From the NCBI GenBank assembly GCA_017979445.1, contig CM030710.1:15238248-15302247 (forward strand): DNA of 64,000 nt, written 5' to 3'. Source of the stretch: Akebia trifoliata. Taxonomy: Eukaryota > Streptophyta > Magnoliopsida > Ranunculales > Lardizabalaceae. The position numbers and the translations under genes are program-made. Of the stretch, positions 34,203 to 45,690 are shown one piece after another. Numbering within the stretch: the stretch's first letter is position 1; each line of letters begins with the position of its first letter. The notes under the pieces were generated by a model. It was not told the DNA's origin. It saw only the letters and a list, made by a program, of their open reading frames with translations, and ran no database searches.

Positions 34203-35335
34203 TTTAGGGTCAAACTTGATCTGGTCCAAAAATATCCTTAGGTTGACTTTCACTTGAGTCACACTAATTGACTCAAGAAGACTAGGTTATATTTTTTCTT
34301 TTCTTTCGTGAGTGTGGGATTGGTTATTATATACTTATACTTTTGTGGATTCTCATGCGAATGAATAATATGGATTGTGTAGTTGATTATTTTTTGAAAA
34401 ACACCCTGGGCACACCCTACCCTATTTGCACACATTACTAATACGTTTAATTTATGATGCATCATTGCATGTCCCTTATAGCCAACATGATGCTAATACG
34501 TGACCTGGTTTCCTCGTGGGATATGACATCATTCGTAAAAGCCACAACTCTAGTAACATACCTATACGGTATATAACTGGGGTATCCGTACAGTTTGATT
34601 AGGTGACCCTGAAAGGTATGTCAATGCACCCACGCTAAAGAGACTTGAGCCTTTGTACTATTGCAAGCCACATAGTCACATGTCTTGAATGCCAATGTAG
34701 TACTAATTTGCGATCGGTCACTTCGTGGGATGCTAAATCATTTGCGAAAGCTACAACCCTGACTTCATGACTATATGGTATGTCAAACCAAGTCACCATG
34801 TACCATCTATTTGGGTATGCTTAAGAAGTATATAGGTGTATTTGGGCAAGGATGGCTAGAAAAATTGCATTACACATAATAAACGTAGAGTCTAAGAATC
34901 TTCCTATAAGTCACGACCCGAGTTGACTATGGGTATTCCCGAGTTGCTATCTATTCAATATAATTAACAGGTAAGTAGGTGAACCAGTCCATACCACTCA
35001 AATTGAACCTGTAATACTGGCTTGGCCCAATAAAGTCAACCTAATTGATGAACTGTAGTAGTCCATTGGATCGAATCTAGTTCGTATTGGACCAATCAGT
35101 CAGTCTAATTAATAAGTAGATCTAATCAGATCACACCAAATCAATTAGACCAATTGGTTCTTGGGTAGAAACTACTTAGTTTAGTCTAATGGATTGATAC
35201 AGTTCATAGCTAATCAATTGGCCCATTTTGGTAAATATTTTGATCTACTTTTACAAAACCAAATGGACCAATTGATTACCAACAAATGGATGACTAGTTC
35301 AATCTAGTAGGTCAGACTGATATAAATTGAACTAA
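34203..35335 (+). other. 5' leader of an Ogre-type element, plus strand
   Basis: The inverted counterpart of 8.1-9.4 kb. It is non-coding, with duplicated internal phrases (for example 'gtgggat-tga-atcatt-g-aaagc' near 34518 and 34727). It ends where a minus-strand pol fragment begins. Confidence 0.55.
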
Positions 35336-35764
35336 TAACTTGATTGGGTATGTGGATTCATTCATGGAATCGATTAAGTCAATGAGTTCCCATGATTTCA
35401 TTTTTGGTTCTTCAATTTTTTCTTTAATAGGATCAAGTGTCTTGACTAAGAGGTCATCATTTTCTTCAAGGATCTTACTAGGCATCTTATAATTTGAAAA
35501 TCCAACTCTGTTGGCATGACTGCTTTGATTCCAAATATGAGGGCATAAAGAGACTCCTGAGTGGCTTTCCTTGGTATGGTTTTATAAGCCCATAGAATTC
35601 TAAGTGGCCTTGTTAAGATTATTGATTAGATTCTTGTTTGTAGCTTTTGTTTGATAAATTCCTTAAGGATTACAAGGGATATAGTAGAAATTGACATATA
35701 TCAAAGTTTTTGAACAAGTCATGGATTGTCTATCCTTCGAATTACTTTTCATTGTCAGTGATTA
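35336..35764 (-). pseudogene. Integrase fragment after solo LTR C (downstream half)
   Basis: On the minus strand it continues an integrase core from T-D-N-E-K-QFEG (second catalytic D) into IHDLFKNFDI and, after shifts, KATQESLYALIFGIKAV, the region preceding the C-terminus. Many stops are present. The upstream half lies at 38694-39685, on the other side of the inserted solo LTR. Confidence 0.65.
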
Positions 35765-38693
35765 TATATAATACCCAGAGTTTTTGATTCGTATCTTGAA
35801 AAAATAAATAGTAAAATTTTGAAAAAATTCTTAAAATGGTAGTTAGGGTAAAACTTTATGATTTTTTTATTATTTTTAATGAAATCTAACCTCACCATTA
35901 GATTCAAAATAGTCAGAAAACATACTTTATCCTGTAAATATGTTCAAAATGTGAATTTTGAATAGAAAAATTATAAAATCCTCAATTTTTGGGTTAGATC
36001 GGGCTAAAAAAATTAATTATAGTAATTATTTTTAAAATTTGATCATACCATTTGGTTACAATGAAAAATTATAAAAAATAGAGAATTTACTCGTCATTTT
36101 TGGAGTCCGAAAAGTCAAATTGTTGTCAAAAATGAAAATAACTTTGATTTTTAAGTCGGACAGGAAAGAAAAAGTGAATTTTTGTTAGAGAGATAATTTG
36201 TACAATCCGATCATGCCATTAGATCAGCAACGAGAAATTATAGAAAATGGAGTATTCAATCGTTAATTTGGGAACCCAAAAAATCGAGTTATTACAAACG
36301 AAATAATTTCAAAAAGGATGATTTTGTCCCGATATATTATATAAAGAAATTTTAAAGTTTTTTTTTATTTCATCTTCACAAATTGACAAGCAGTAGCTGC
36401 CATGTTTTTTTTGAAAAATGTTGATTTTCAACGACTTGTCGCCTTCGATACCTCATCAACGGGACTCCATCCACGCTCGACGAAGAAGGAAAAAAAGTTC
36501 ATGACGTTGATTTCTACAAACCTCACCCATCCTTTTTTGTTTTTCTTTTCTCTTTCTCTGTATTTCATCAAAAATCAGTTGTAACACACAAGGGGATTTC
36601 AATCCTTCAACCTCTGATTTCATCGATGTAGAGGCCAAGCCATCCTCCGTTGTAGAAGGGAAAAATGATGACATCATCTAAATTTTTAATACCACCGGGT
36701 CTAGTTCAAAAGTCAGTCATCTCCACATTAGATCTACCTCGATTTCTGCATATGTTGCCTCCATTATTGTGCACAATTTTCAATTCTAACACCTAGAGAT
36801 TGATAAGGGCTTATGATTTTTACTTGCAAACATAGATTTCAAAAAATACATTTATGATTTTTATAAATCTTTTGAATTAATTTCAAACGTAAAATTTTGG
36901 TCATTTATTTCAAATTCATGTGAAATATATGTGTTTGATGGGTTTAATTGTGTTTTATTACAAATTATATGTGGGTGGGACATTTTACCGGATTATTTCA
37001 ACAAGTTTGGCCCTGTGCACTACTCATATTCAATTTAAAAGATAAAAATAAATCTCAAAATTTGAAAAACTATTTAATATTTATTGAACTCATATTGAGT
37101 TTATGAATATCGAAAAATGAATATTGTGTTTGAAAAATAAAAAAGTGAAACTACTAGAAAAAATGGATGGTAAAATGTTAGAATCACACCCGAGGAGTGA
37201 TGTATTCATTTTACATTGATGTGCTATGTGTGGGTTGATGAATAAAAATTCAGGGATAATTTACTTTCGGTTGCATGTTTATTTATAATTAGGTTAATGT
37301 TTTGCATTTTTGTACTATTACAATTGCATGGTAGGAAATTGGATATCTATTCTCAACTCTATAATTTTAATTTCTTATTTATTTTTAAACAAATGATAAA
37401 TGTATACGTAATTATTTTGTGAACTATTAAAGACCTTGTGAATACCAGAAGGGATAGTCTGTTATATCATCCGGAGTGATTTATTCTCTTAGGATATACG
37501 GTAGGGACAACCAAACTCATACATGGTATAAGAAGCGTATGAGAGTGGAGTCACAACTAGAATTCAGGTTTATTCCTTTATATCTTTACCAGTGAATGTG
37601 TAATGTAAAGATGGTCATACACGAATAGGGATGTATAATGAAAATTACATGCACGTCTGATAGACATAAACGAAGATGATTGGTTAATGATCACTAACAA
37701 TTTAGAGTAGTCGAACATTCTAACACATTGAACAGAGACCCATTTCTTATGATCACGTCAAATGGCCAGCCTGAGCTGGATAAAGGATCAACAAAGTGTG
37801 GTAAGTGTAGCGATCGACCACAAAATCTGGAACTAACAGGCAGTATAGTATTATAATATCATGTCCCGACTGGGAGCGATCCAGTCGTAAAATCCCAACT
37901 CTCTAACTCTATTATTCCACCATTGTGTATTATGAATTTGTTACCTTATTTTGGATTATAAAATGAAAAACATGTTTATTGTTTCAATTTTATTAATTAG
38001 ATTCATGTAAAAATGAAAATGTTATAGTGAGTACTACTTATTGATGTAATATGAATTTTTACTTGTTTAATTTCTCATCCTTAGCTATATATACAAATTA
38101 GTCGTAGTACATTTTGTTAAATTTTGCTTGTGTTGAAATGATTCAGAATGCTTACTCACTTATGTTAGGATGAGGTTATTGGTAGGAATTGTTTGCATCC
38201 TTATTGGGTAACCATTGTTACTCACCCTTTCCTTCACATTTTTTTAATTTTAGGTTCTACACTTAACGAAGTTGGTGTAGAGCAATGTTAGCAAGTATTA
38301 TCTGGTAGATCAAATAGACGACCAGAGTCCTTTACCTGGTGAGTATTGAGGCTATAACAACTAGTAGCATCAGTTTCGTCCAGGTTATACTACAGATTTT
38401 GATTGAGCAATAGGATTTTGATAGAGAGATGAGTTTCTATATTATTCTGTACATTAATTTCTTCTTTTACACTCTGATTTAGCATATGTGGTTAGATATA
38501 TATAGGGTTCTGTTATTATTATTCTATTATATATATATAGACAAGATGTTATGTATATTATTTATCAGCTGAAGTAGGTTGAGTGCCTTGGAATACTACA
38601 AAAACAAAGGAAACCATGCCTAAATTTTGAGGCGCCACCTATTACCTCGAGATTTGACATGGGGCTTTGTGTTAGCGTTTCGGGGGCACCACA
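35765..38693 (+). mobile_element. Solo LTR C, 2.9 kb, inserted in an integrase
   Basis: It aligns with solo LTR B over its length (start tataatacccagag against TGTAACACCCCGAG; end cgggggcaccaca). Flanks are GATTA (35760-35764) and GATAA (38694-38698), a 5-bp target duplication with one change. It splits a minus-strand integrase exactly between I-I and T-D-N of the second catalytic motif, which confirms the borders. It has no internal region. Confidence 0.85.
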
Positions 38694-39685
38694 GATAATG
38701 ACCTTTGGTACCTCGAATCGAGTGACGATATTATTCCAGAGGTAATGTTTTACTTCAAACTCTCGAATGTATGCTAAGCATTCTATTTCCACCTATTTTG
38801 TGCAGTAGTCGATAGCTACTAGAAGAAATCATTTCTGTCTATGAGTAGTAAGTTGAGAACTTACTATATCAAGACTCCATTAAGTGAAGGATCATAGACC
38901 CCATTGAGCGAAGGGTCGTAGAACTTTTAGTGGTCGCATCTCCTCGACTGGTTGATGGATTGCTGGAGCATAACGTTGGTACTAGTCACACCATGTAACA
39001 TATTGTAAGGCATCTTTTTACATAAATGATTAGAAATAACCTTGAGTGATGGATTTATGAGCCAGCGATTGTCTACCTGAGTGGTTGCTGTACTCTCCTT
39101 CATGAATATTTTTCAAGAACTCATATGCTTCTTTTTAGTGTAGGCACCACAAGTAGGGACCTCTGAATGATCATTTATACAAGTTACCATTGACGAGGGT
39201 GTAGGAACTTACTTTGTATTTTGTTGTTCTTGCTTCTTATTTATTTTCTAGTAAAGTTTCATCCTTGAGGAAGGCTTTAAAAGGATTGATCCAGCATGGG
39301 TTGGGGATTGGAAGTAAATCTATGAATGCTACCTCTCTGTGCTTGATGTTTAGATCTTCTTGGTATTATAAATGGATGTTCCTTGATAGGTTCATCTTTA
39401 GAGAAGATTACATGCAAGATAAGGCGTCTACATATTGATTTTCCAGTCTTAACATCTTGAAAACCTTCACATTTTTTATTGTGTTTACTTATTTCTTGAC
39501 AAGGTCAAAATAAACAATCATTTGTTCATCCGTGGCTTCATAGATTCTATCGATGTGCTTCATGACTAGCTGCGAGTTGATGTTGACTTTTAGTTCAGTG
39601 ATGTTAAGGTAAGAGGCCATTTCTAGTCCTGAATTGATGGCTTCGTGTTCTACTTCATCTAAAATACCCTTTTGTGTCAAACCAG
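38694..39685 (-). pseudogene. RNase H (second) and integrase fragment, minus strand
   Basis: Reading from 39685 down: EVEHEAINSGLEMASYL and ELKVNINSQLVMKHI (E and the D-to-N position of an archaeal-type RNase H), the linker, IHEGEYSNHSGRQSL (HH of the zinc site), TWCD-YQRYAP (the CC part, one Cys lost), VAIDYCTKWVEIE and RFEVPKVII just before solo LTR C. Multiple stops are present. It is a Tat/Ogre pol fragment of opposite orientation to the Ogre-type element around it. The junction with that element is near 39685. Confidence 0.75.
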
Positions 39686-39689
39686 GATG

Positions 39690-40790
39690 CTAGTCGCAGG
39701 CGATAACCCAATCGATCAGTTAGTCAAAACAACCGTCATAGGGATGCACCCTGTAGAGAAGATCAATTTTGGAAATTCATGTTGAAGAGTGCTCTCTACT
39801 TCCACGAGTTTGAGATAGACTAAAACTTCTTACGTGCTATGGCTAAGCGCTGGAACCCCTACCTTCATATATTCCATATTGGGCATATGCACTTGTGCTC
39901 CACTTACGAGGATTATTGTGGCATCATGGGGATATCCACTTCAGGACCTCTAGTCAGGCCCTCATTAAAGATCGGATATTCTGGTGACCTCACCACATGA
40001 CTGAACATTTCCAAGGAAGAAGCTAGGCCTTAGTCCATAACGGGAGATTGGACTTAGTACCTTTACTGGACCTGTATCGCTCATGCAGTCATCCTGTCAA
40101 TGTAAAACCAGAAGCCTGACGAGCCACTAGAGACTATTGATTGTGTCTAGGAATCCTAGCCTAATACATACTGACCTCTAATAATGATGGCCAAACTATC
40201 CCTGAGTCCTTCATATATATAGCCTCTCAACTATTAAGGAAAGCCAACCCAGTACCTCTCATCCTAGCTGAAACTTTCTCAGGTTTAGATGCCATAAAAA
40301 ATGGTGAGCGAGAAAGCTTTAAAGGAAGTCCCTACTTACTTTATATGTGACTTTGTGATTGTCTCAAAATTGTAGATGTTCCCTCAAACCTCGAGTATGG
40401 GCCAGAACACTTTTCCAAGAGAAACCTGTTAGTACGTTGTCAGTCAAGGCTTGGAGCAAATGGTTAGACTCTCGCCTTGCCCGACATATCGGTTTAAGAT
40501 GCCCTTGGTGGATGATTGATCCCCCTGTTCTAGGAACCAAAAGATCCTACTATGTCCGTCTGATCGGTTTAGAAGAAACATTTTTTTACCATCCTAAATT
40601 GATCCCAAAATAGTACGACGTACTCATAGAGTTATCTTTACCTCAGCACAAAGCTTTCTTTCCCCCCGAACCTTTGATTGAAAAGTTAGTGCACCTCATT
40701 GAGAAGGCTTGGAACAAGCGCACCTTAGGGTATCCAGACGGACCAGCAGAATTCAAAGAGCTAGTTGTTAGAGCTAAGAGGGTCTAGCCT
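39690..40790 (+). pseudogene. Ogre-type ORF1 (plant-mobile-domain-like)
   Basis: Upstream of gag, where Ogre elements carry an extra ORF. Around 39840-39960 a broken frame reads AKRWNPYLHIFHIGHMHL then STYEDYCGIMGI, matching the W-P-H-F-F-G-E-x-x-P-T-x-E-D-x-x-x-x-x-G-L style of the plant mobile domain. From 40359 a cleaner frame gives VKAWSKWLDSRLARHIGL, CPWWMIDPPVLGTKRSYYV and EETFFYHPKLIPK, then HKAFFPPEPLIEKLV. Several stops are present. The role in Ogre is unknown; the domain likeness is my reading without a search. Confidence 0.55.
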
Positions 40791-41163
40791 GATAGCAATT
40801 CTGATGACCATCAAGACAAAGTCAAGCGTCCATGTAAAAATAGTTCAAGTCAAATTTGTTGAAAGATATTTTTAATAAGAACATTTCTTTGTCAATCATT
40901 TTCAATAAGGCTATTTTTTCTTTCAAATAAATATTTATTTCTTTTTTGAATGTTCATTGTGTGAATGGATTAATTAATGGATTGGTGCACAAACCTCAAT
41001 AAAATGATTCTTTAAAATGTATCAAGGGGGTAATACTGAAATTGACTAAATCTACCTTTGATGGGGTCATGAAGGATTATCATTGCGCCCAAACTTAAGT
41101 GTCCACCTCCTAGTTGGAGTCGTAAGTCTAGCCGGTTAGAACGAGCCATAGTACCATGTCAAC
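40791..41163 (+). other. ORF1-gag spacer
   Basis: Non-coding T-rich sequence. 'gtatcaagggggtaatactgaaatt' lies near 41017. Nothing else could be identified. Confidence 0.4.
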
Positions 41164-42826
41164 AAGCAGAGATGGCCTCAGAATCTGAGCTCACAGAGAT
41201 CCATAAGATCTTGGCAGCCTTTGCCAATGATATCAACAGTATAAAAGGCAAAGTGGAAGTGTAGAACAGACCTCGGAAACAACGGGCAATCCCCTAGATG
41301 ACCCAAAAGGAAAAAAGGTAGAAGAGAAACATCCACGTGAAGTCTTCGAACTTGACGGAGGCGAATAGTATGTTGATGAAAATCCAGCATTATTTAATAG
41401 AATGTCTCAATTGGAGTTAGCTATGAAGAGTATAAAGGGTATCGACGAGATTGCAGTAGGCATTGAAGCTTTCAACCGCATCCCTAGAATCCATTTGCCA
41501 GAGAAGTTTGTGATGCCTGAAATGGACAAGTTCAGTGGGACATGGTGTGCGAAATCACATCTTAAGGTGTATTGTACCAACATGCGCACTATAGGGCTCA
41601 ACGACGAACATATGATGTTATTGTTTCAAAGAACTTTATCAAGATCAGCACTACGTTGGCTGATGTCTCAAGATCTAGTTACTGTGGGTACATGGGAGAA
41701 TATGTCAATGGCCTTTTGGCATCAGTATAAGTACAGTATCGAGATTGAGGCTTCAAGAAGGGATTTGGAGGTAACTAAACAGAAAAATGGGGAGACATTC
41801 ACTGATTTCATTGGTCGCTAGAGGGCCAAGGCTACCCAAATGTGGGATAGACCTTCGAAAAAGGAACAAGTAGCGATTATCCTAAAGAACCTCTCACAAG
41901 GATATGCTCAGTACCTAGTGGCCCAATATCTCCCTACTTTTGAGTCTTTATTACAAGCAGAAAGTCAAGTCAAGGATGCATTTACCTCTGGAGTTCTTTC
42001 TAACCCCTCAGATAACAAGCCTAAGAAATCTTATGTTCCCAAACCTAGTACCAACCAGGTCTACATAGCTAATACGTCAGCTACCCCAGCTCAACCCCCA
42101 GCCCAGACTTATAACCAGGTTCACCCAAGTCAACCTCGAACTTCTCATCAATTTACCAATCTAGGGATGAGTCTCACTGTAGCGCTTCACAAATTGATGA
42201 AAAAAGGGCTTCTTACCCCTATCCAACCCCGACCTTTGCCTAATCCCTTGCCAGCTAGACACAATTCTAACTTGTTCTACGAGTTCAATCAAAATTCTAA
42301 TCATCACACGGATCAATGTATCACCTTGCACCATGCCATTCAAAACCTTATTGATAACAAAAAGATCACAGTCCCTAGCCCACCAAATGTCACCATTAAT
42401 CCACTACCTACCTATCAACCTCCACCAACTTTGAACATGGTTTCTCACACCCCATTGCCATTCGACCCCGTTTCTCTTATCTATCCAATCCAAGTCAAAC
42501 CGCCTAGTTACCCCCTTGTCGGGATAGCTTTCACTGATGAGGTTTTCACTATGAACTATGAACCATTTGATCTAGCCTCGGATGATACATATTGTTTATC
42601 CCCGCCTCGCAACAGTAGTCCCGCATTCACTAGTTACCTGTTGGCTCAAATGAACCTGAAAAGCCCTGTACCTTTGATAGATGAAGATCCATACTTGTTG
42701 ACTGAAGAAGATGAGCCTTTCTTCCTCTCCTATGATGAAGTTAGACATATGACTCAAGGGAGAAGAGTTTTTAAGCCACAAGAACTCTATGTTCATAATC
42801 CTGCAGCCCTAGCAAGAAAAGAATGA
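41164..42826 (+). pseudogene. gag: Ogre-type gag
   Basis: An ATG at 41164 and another at 41173 begin broken frames. The steady frame runs from 41402 (MSQLELAMKSIKGIDE) through VMPEMDKFSGTWC, MLLFQRTLSRSALRWLMSQD, KQKNGETFTDFIGR, a TAG at 41819-41821, then MWDRPSKKEQVAIILKNL, a Pro/Gln-rich segment (about 42060-42260), NSNHHTDQCITLHHAIQNLI (a H-x4-C finger half, C-terminal nucleic-acid binding), and a long acidic tail. One stop and the early shift are the only breaks, so it is one of the better-kept genes here. It is homologous to the minus-strand gag at 7550-8113. Confidence 0.8.
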
Positions 42827-43738
42827 GGAGATCCCATCAAAGAAAGCATCGAAGAAGATAACTCTATGATCAAGCAGTTGAAGAAATCAGGGGCCAATAT
42901 CTCAGTATGGGGTTTACTCATGGCTTCCACTGCTCATAGGGAGGCTGTTCTCAAAGTACTAAACACAGCCTAAGTCTCCCTTGATACTTCTCCAGATCAG
43001 TTGGTCAGTATAGTAGGGGCAACTTACGTGGAGAATATCTTATCCTTCTCAGACTCAGATCTCTCGAAATAAGGGGCAAGCCACACTAAACCGTTGCACA
43101 TTACAGTTGACTGCAACGGGAAGAGGGTACCTCTGGTTTTGATTGATAACGAGAGTGCACTGAATGTCTGCCCTTTGAAGACGGCTACTTGTCTCAGGTT
43201 TAAGGCTGAAGACCCCAAACTCACTAATCAAGGCGTTAGGGCCTATGATAACACCAAAAGGGATGTACTGGGAATTTTGCACCTACGATTGTCCACAGAC
43301 ATAGGAGAATTTCCTATGGAATTTCAAGTCATTGATATCCAATCTTCTTTCAATTTACTATTAAGGAGACCATGGTTACACCAGATCAAAACCATCCCTT
43401 CTACGCTACACCAGAAGGTCAAGTTTATTAAGGATGGACTAGTAATTACTCTTCATGGAGATGCTGAAATTGTAGGAATCGTAAACAGTACTAAGGCCAA
43501 GAATGAGCCACTGCTTGAGATTCAGCCAGAACAACAGGGAATAAAACTTAGCGGGTTCAAATTCGAGAAGATCTGCTCAATTCAATGGGATCACTCGGTG
43601 AAAGAATATTTTCCTATTGAGAATACCTCTAACTGCTATATAGCCAATATGTTAAAAAAAATGAGATTTTTCCCAAGTATGGGCCTAGGTCCCAAGCAAT
43701 AAGGTATCAAAGAGGCACTAGTGATTAATGAAGTCATT
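42827..43738 (+). pseudogene. Ogre-type aspartic protease region
   Basis: After a connecting segment (WGLLMASTAHREAVLKVL), a stop at about 42971 and a TAA at about 43070, the frame from 43094 reads LHITVDCNGKRVPLVLIDNE SALNVCP. The active-site motif in Ogre is D-N-G-S-A-LNVCP; here the G is E. Then LGILHLRLSTDIGEFPMEF and LLLRRPWLHQIKTIPSTLHQ, which are typical. The reading stops at 43700-43702, shortly before the LINE insertion. The protease would cut Gag-Pol in the particle. Confidence 0.75.
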
Positions 43739-44286
43739 TTTTTTTTTTTTTGATAAATGGTGATCTGGGGTTGAGGAGAACCCCCAACCAAGAAGAGACT
43801 ACAACCTAAGGACCATCCTTCCCTCGGCATCCTCCTTAACAAGCTTAGCCAAGCCAGTAGGAACCGGCCCTGGGAGGATCTCCACATATGAATCTAAGTT
43901 ACATAAGCCCGCAAGAAAATCCGCTGCGCGATTGGCTTCTCTATAGGAAAACAAAAAGTCACAATATCTAATCTTAGCCTTTAAGTCTTTGATATCCCTA
44001 ATAATTCTTTCGGTATACCAAGGGGGAGTGATTTGTCCCTTCAGCGCTTCCACTGCTACCTTTGAATCCGATACCACTTTAGTAGCTTGCCCACCTAGGT
44101 CCACAACCCTTTTTAGGCCCATGTGGATAGCTTGGAGCTCATGTATTATCACGGATCTCCTTTTCACCCCTTTTGCTGCTGCCCATATGATGTCTCCGTT
44201 GTGGTCACGAATTAAAGTACCCATTCCCCCTACATTTCCTCTTAAAGAGCCGTCACAATTTACCATCCACCATTGCCTCGGAGAGG
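43739..44286 (-). mobile_element. 5'-truncated LINE (L1-type) carrying an RNase H domain
   Basis: The insertion is bounded by a perfect 16-bp target duplication, GATTAATGAAGTCATT, at 43723-43738 and 44287-44302. A T run at 43739-43752 on the plus strand is the poly(A) tail of a minus-strand insertion. The body is the last ~530 bp of a LINE: an open frame (44266 to 43799) ending about 45 bp before the tail. It interrupts the protease-RT spacer of the Ogre-type element. The exact duplicate and the open frame indicate a relatively recent event. Confidence 0.92.
43799..44266 (-). CDS. LINE C-terminal RNase H domain
   Basis: 155 codons with no internal stop. The catalytic set is complete: NCDGSLRGNVGGMGTLI (D), IIHELQAIHMGL (E), KVVSDSKVAVEAL (D) and REANRAADFLAGL (final D). 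This is the RNase H appended to the end of plant L1-clade ORF2. The upstream endonuclease, RT and Cys-His knuckle are missing because the copy is 5' truncated at its target site, so this is a fragment of ORF2; the ATG is merely the first in-frame methionine. Confidence 0.85.
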   Translation of the reverse strand: MVNCDGSLRGNVGGMGTLIRDHNGDIIWAAAKGVKRRSVIIHELQAIHMGLKRVVDLGGQATKVVSDSKVAVEALKGQITPPWYTERIIRDIKDLKAKIRYCDFLFSYREANRAADFLAGLCNLDSYVEILPGPVPTGLAKLVKEDAEGRMVLRL

Positions 44287-44302
44287 GATTAATGAAGTCA
44301 TT

Positions 44303-45015
44303 GGGACATTCGGGCTAAGATATAAGCCTACTAAGGAAGATTGGGTCCAATACTGGAAGACAAATCGGGACAAGGCAATTGTAAAAAGGCAAAAGCGCAC
44401 CACGGATCTCATTAAAATGAAGTCCTATCCAAAGACCCTCAATGACTATTTTGTGAAAGAAGGAGAAGACTTCCGTTACTGTGGGTTCCTAGAGCCGTTC
44501 ATTGATCACATCACAGGTACTCGTTTGTCGGGATTTGAAATCTTCTTTGACATGGAATAGCCTGAAAAGAAAGTAAGCACAGAAGTTAAAGAGAAGAAAG
44601 TTGAAGACTGACAGCTCGATCTGGACTCCCTCAACATTGATCAGCTATTCATTGAAGATCACAGTGTCCTAGTGTTGTCAGTTGAGAAGGGGATCCCAAA
44701 TCCTCAGTCTGTAATCAAACCCACTGTTGGGTGTCTCTCTAACTATCATGTAATTAGTCCTGTGTTGCACGTCAAGGCTGGGTCTATCAGTCCCATTAGT
44801 CATGTTCAGTCTGACATGCCAGTTGAGTCCTTTATTTCTGTTGAGTCGAATAAGTTAGTTGTTTCTGCTGAGTCTGTTATTTCTAGTGAGTCTATTTTTC
44901 CTGTTGAGTCAAGTGAGTCTGTCAAGTCTGCAATGAGTCCTATTACCCCATCTCTTTTTAATGAAATGAAAGAAATTTTGATTACCCCGAGCGTAATAAT
45001 AATTTAACTAATAAT
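44303..45015 (+). pseudogene. Ogre-type protease-RT spacer
   Basis: After the LINE the frame resumes as IGTFGLRYKPTKEDWVQYW, KTLNDYFVKEGEDFRYCGF and GFEIFFDME, with a stop at 44558-44560. A second frame (44672-45004) is a low-complexity piece rich in V/S/E: PVESFISVESNK, SAESVISSES, PVESSESVKSA. Ogre elements carry a long spacer here, sometimes with an intron that joins protease to RT. No splice pair can be fixed. Confidence 0.6.
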
Positions 45016-45690
45016 TTGGCTTCGGAGGGAGAATCTTCTGACGAAAAACCTCTCCCTGAAATAATCAAATTACTTGAACAAGAAGAGGAACGTCGGGCTC
45101 AACCTCTAATAGAGGAAGTAGAGGTTATTAACCTCGGAACAAAAGAAAGTCCTCAAGAAATTCGGATAGGGATCACTTTATCTCCCGATGAACGCAAAGG
45201 GATAGTAGACTTGCTTAGAAAGTTCAAAGATGTGTTCGCTTGGTCTTATGAGGATATGTCGGGAGTAACCACAAACATTGTTTAACATCGAATTCTGTTA
45301 TATCCTGATGCTCGACCAATCAAACAGAAACTTTGACGTATGAAGTCAGAATGGACTCTGAAAATTAAAGAAGAAGTTACGAAACAGATTTATGCTGGAT
45401 TTTTGGAAGTAGTAGAATAGCCTGAGTGGATTGCTAATGTCGTCCCAGTGCCGAAAAGGATGGAAAAGTTAGAATGTCTGTGGATTTCAGAGACCTAAAC
45501 AAAACATGCCCAAAAGACAGTTTTCCTTTACCACACATAGATGTTCTAGTGGACAGTACAGCAGGACACGCTTTGTTGTCCTTCATGGATGGTTTTTTAG
45601 GGTACAATCAGATAAAAGTGGATCTTCGAAAAAACTTGCTATCTAATTCAATTAGCACTAGTATGGGCTACTCAGAGACTCTAGCACTAT
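45016..45690 (+). pseudogene. Ogre-type reverse transcriptase with internal deletion
   Basis: Visible parts are RKFKDVFAWSYEDMSG, PEWIANVVPVPKR (shift at about 45460), MSVDFRDLNKTCPKDSFPLP and FMDGFLGYNQIKV. The frame then jumps at about 45620 to FEKTC-type sequence that belongs to RNase H. The catalytic Y-x-D-D, thumb and most of the first RNase H, roughly 250 codons, are deleted. An 18-bp phrase, TGCTATCTAATTCAATTA, occurs at 45637 and again at 45692, suggesting a copying error at the repair point. Confidence 0.85.
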
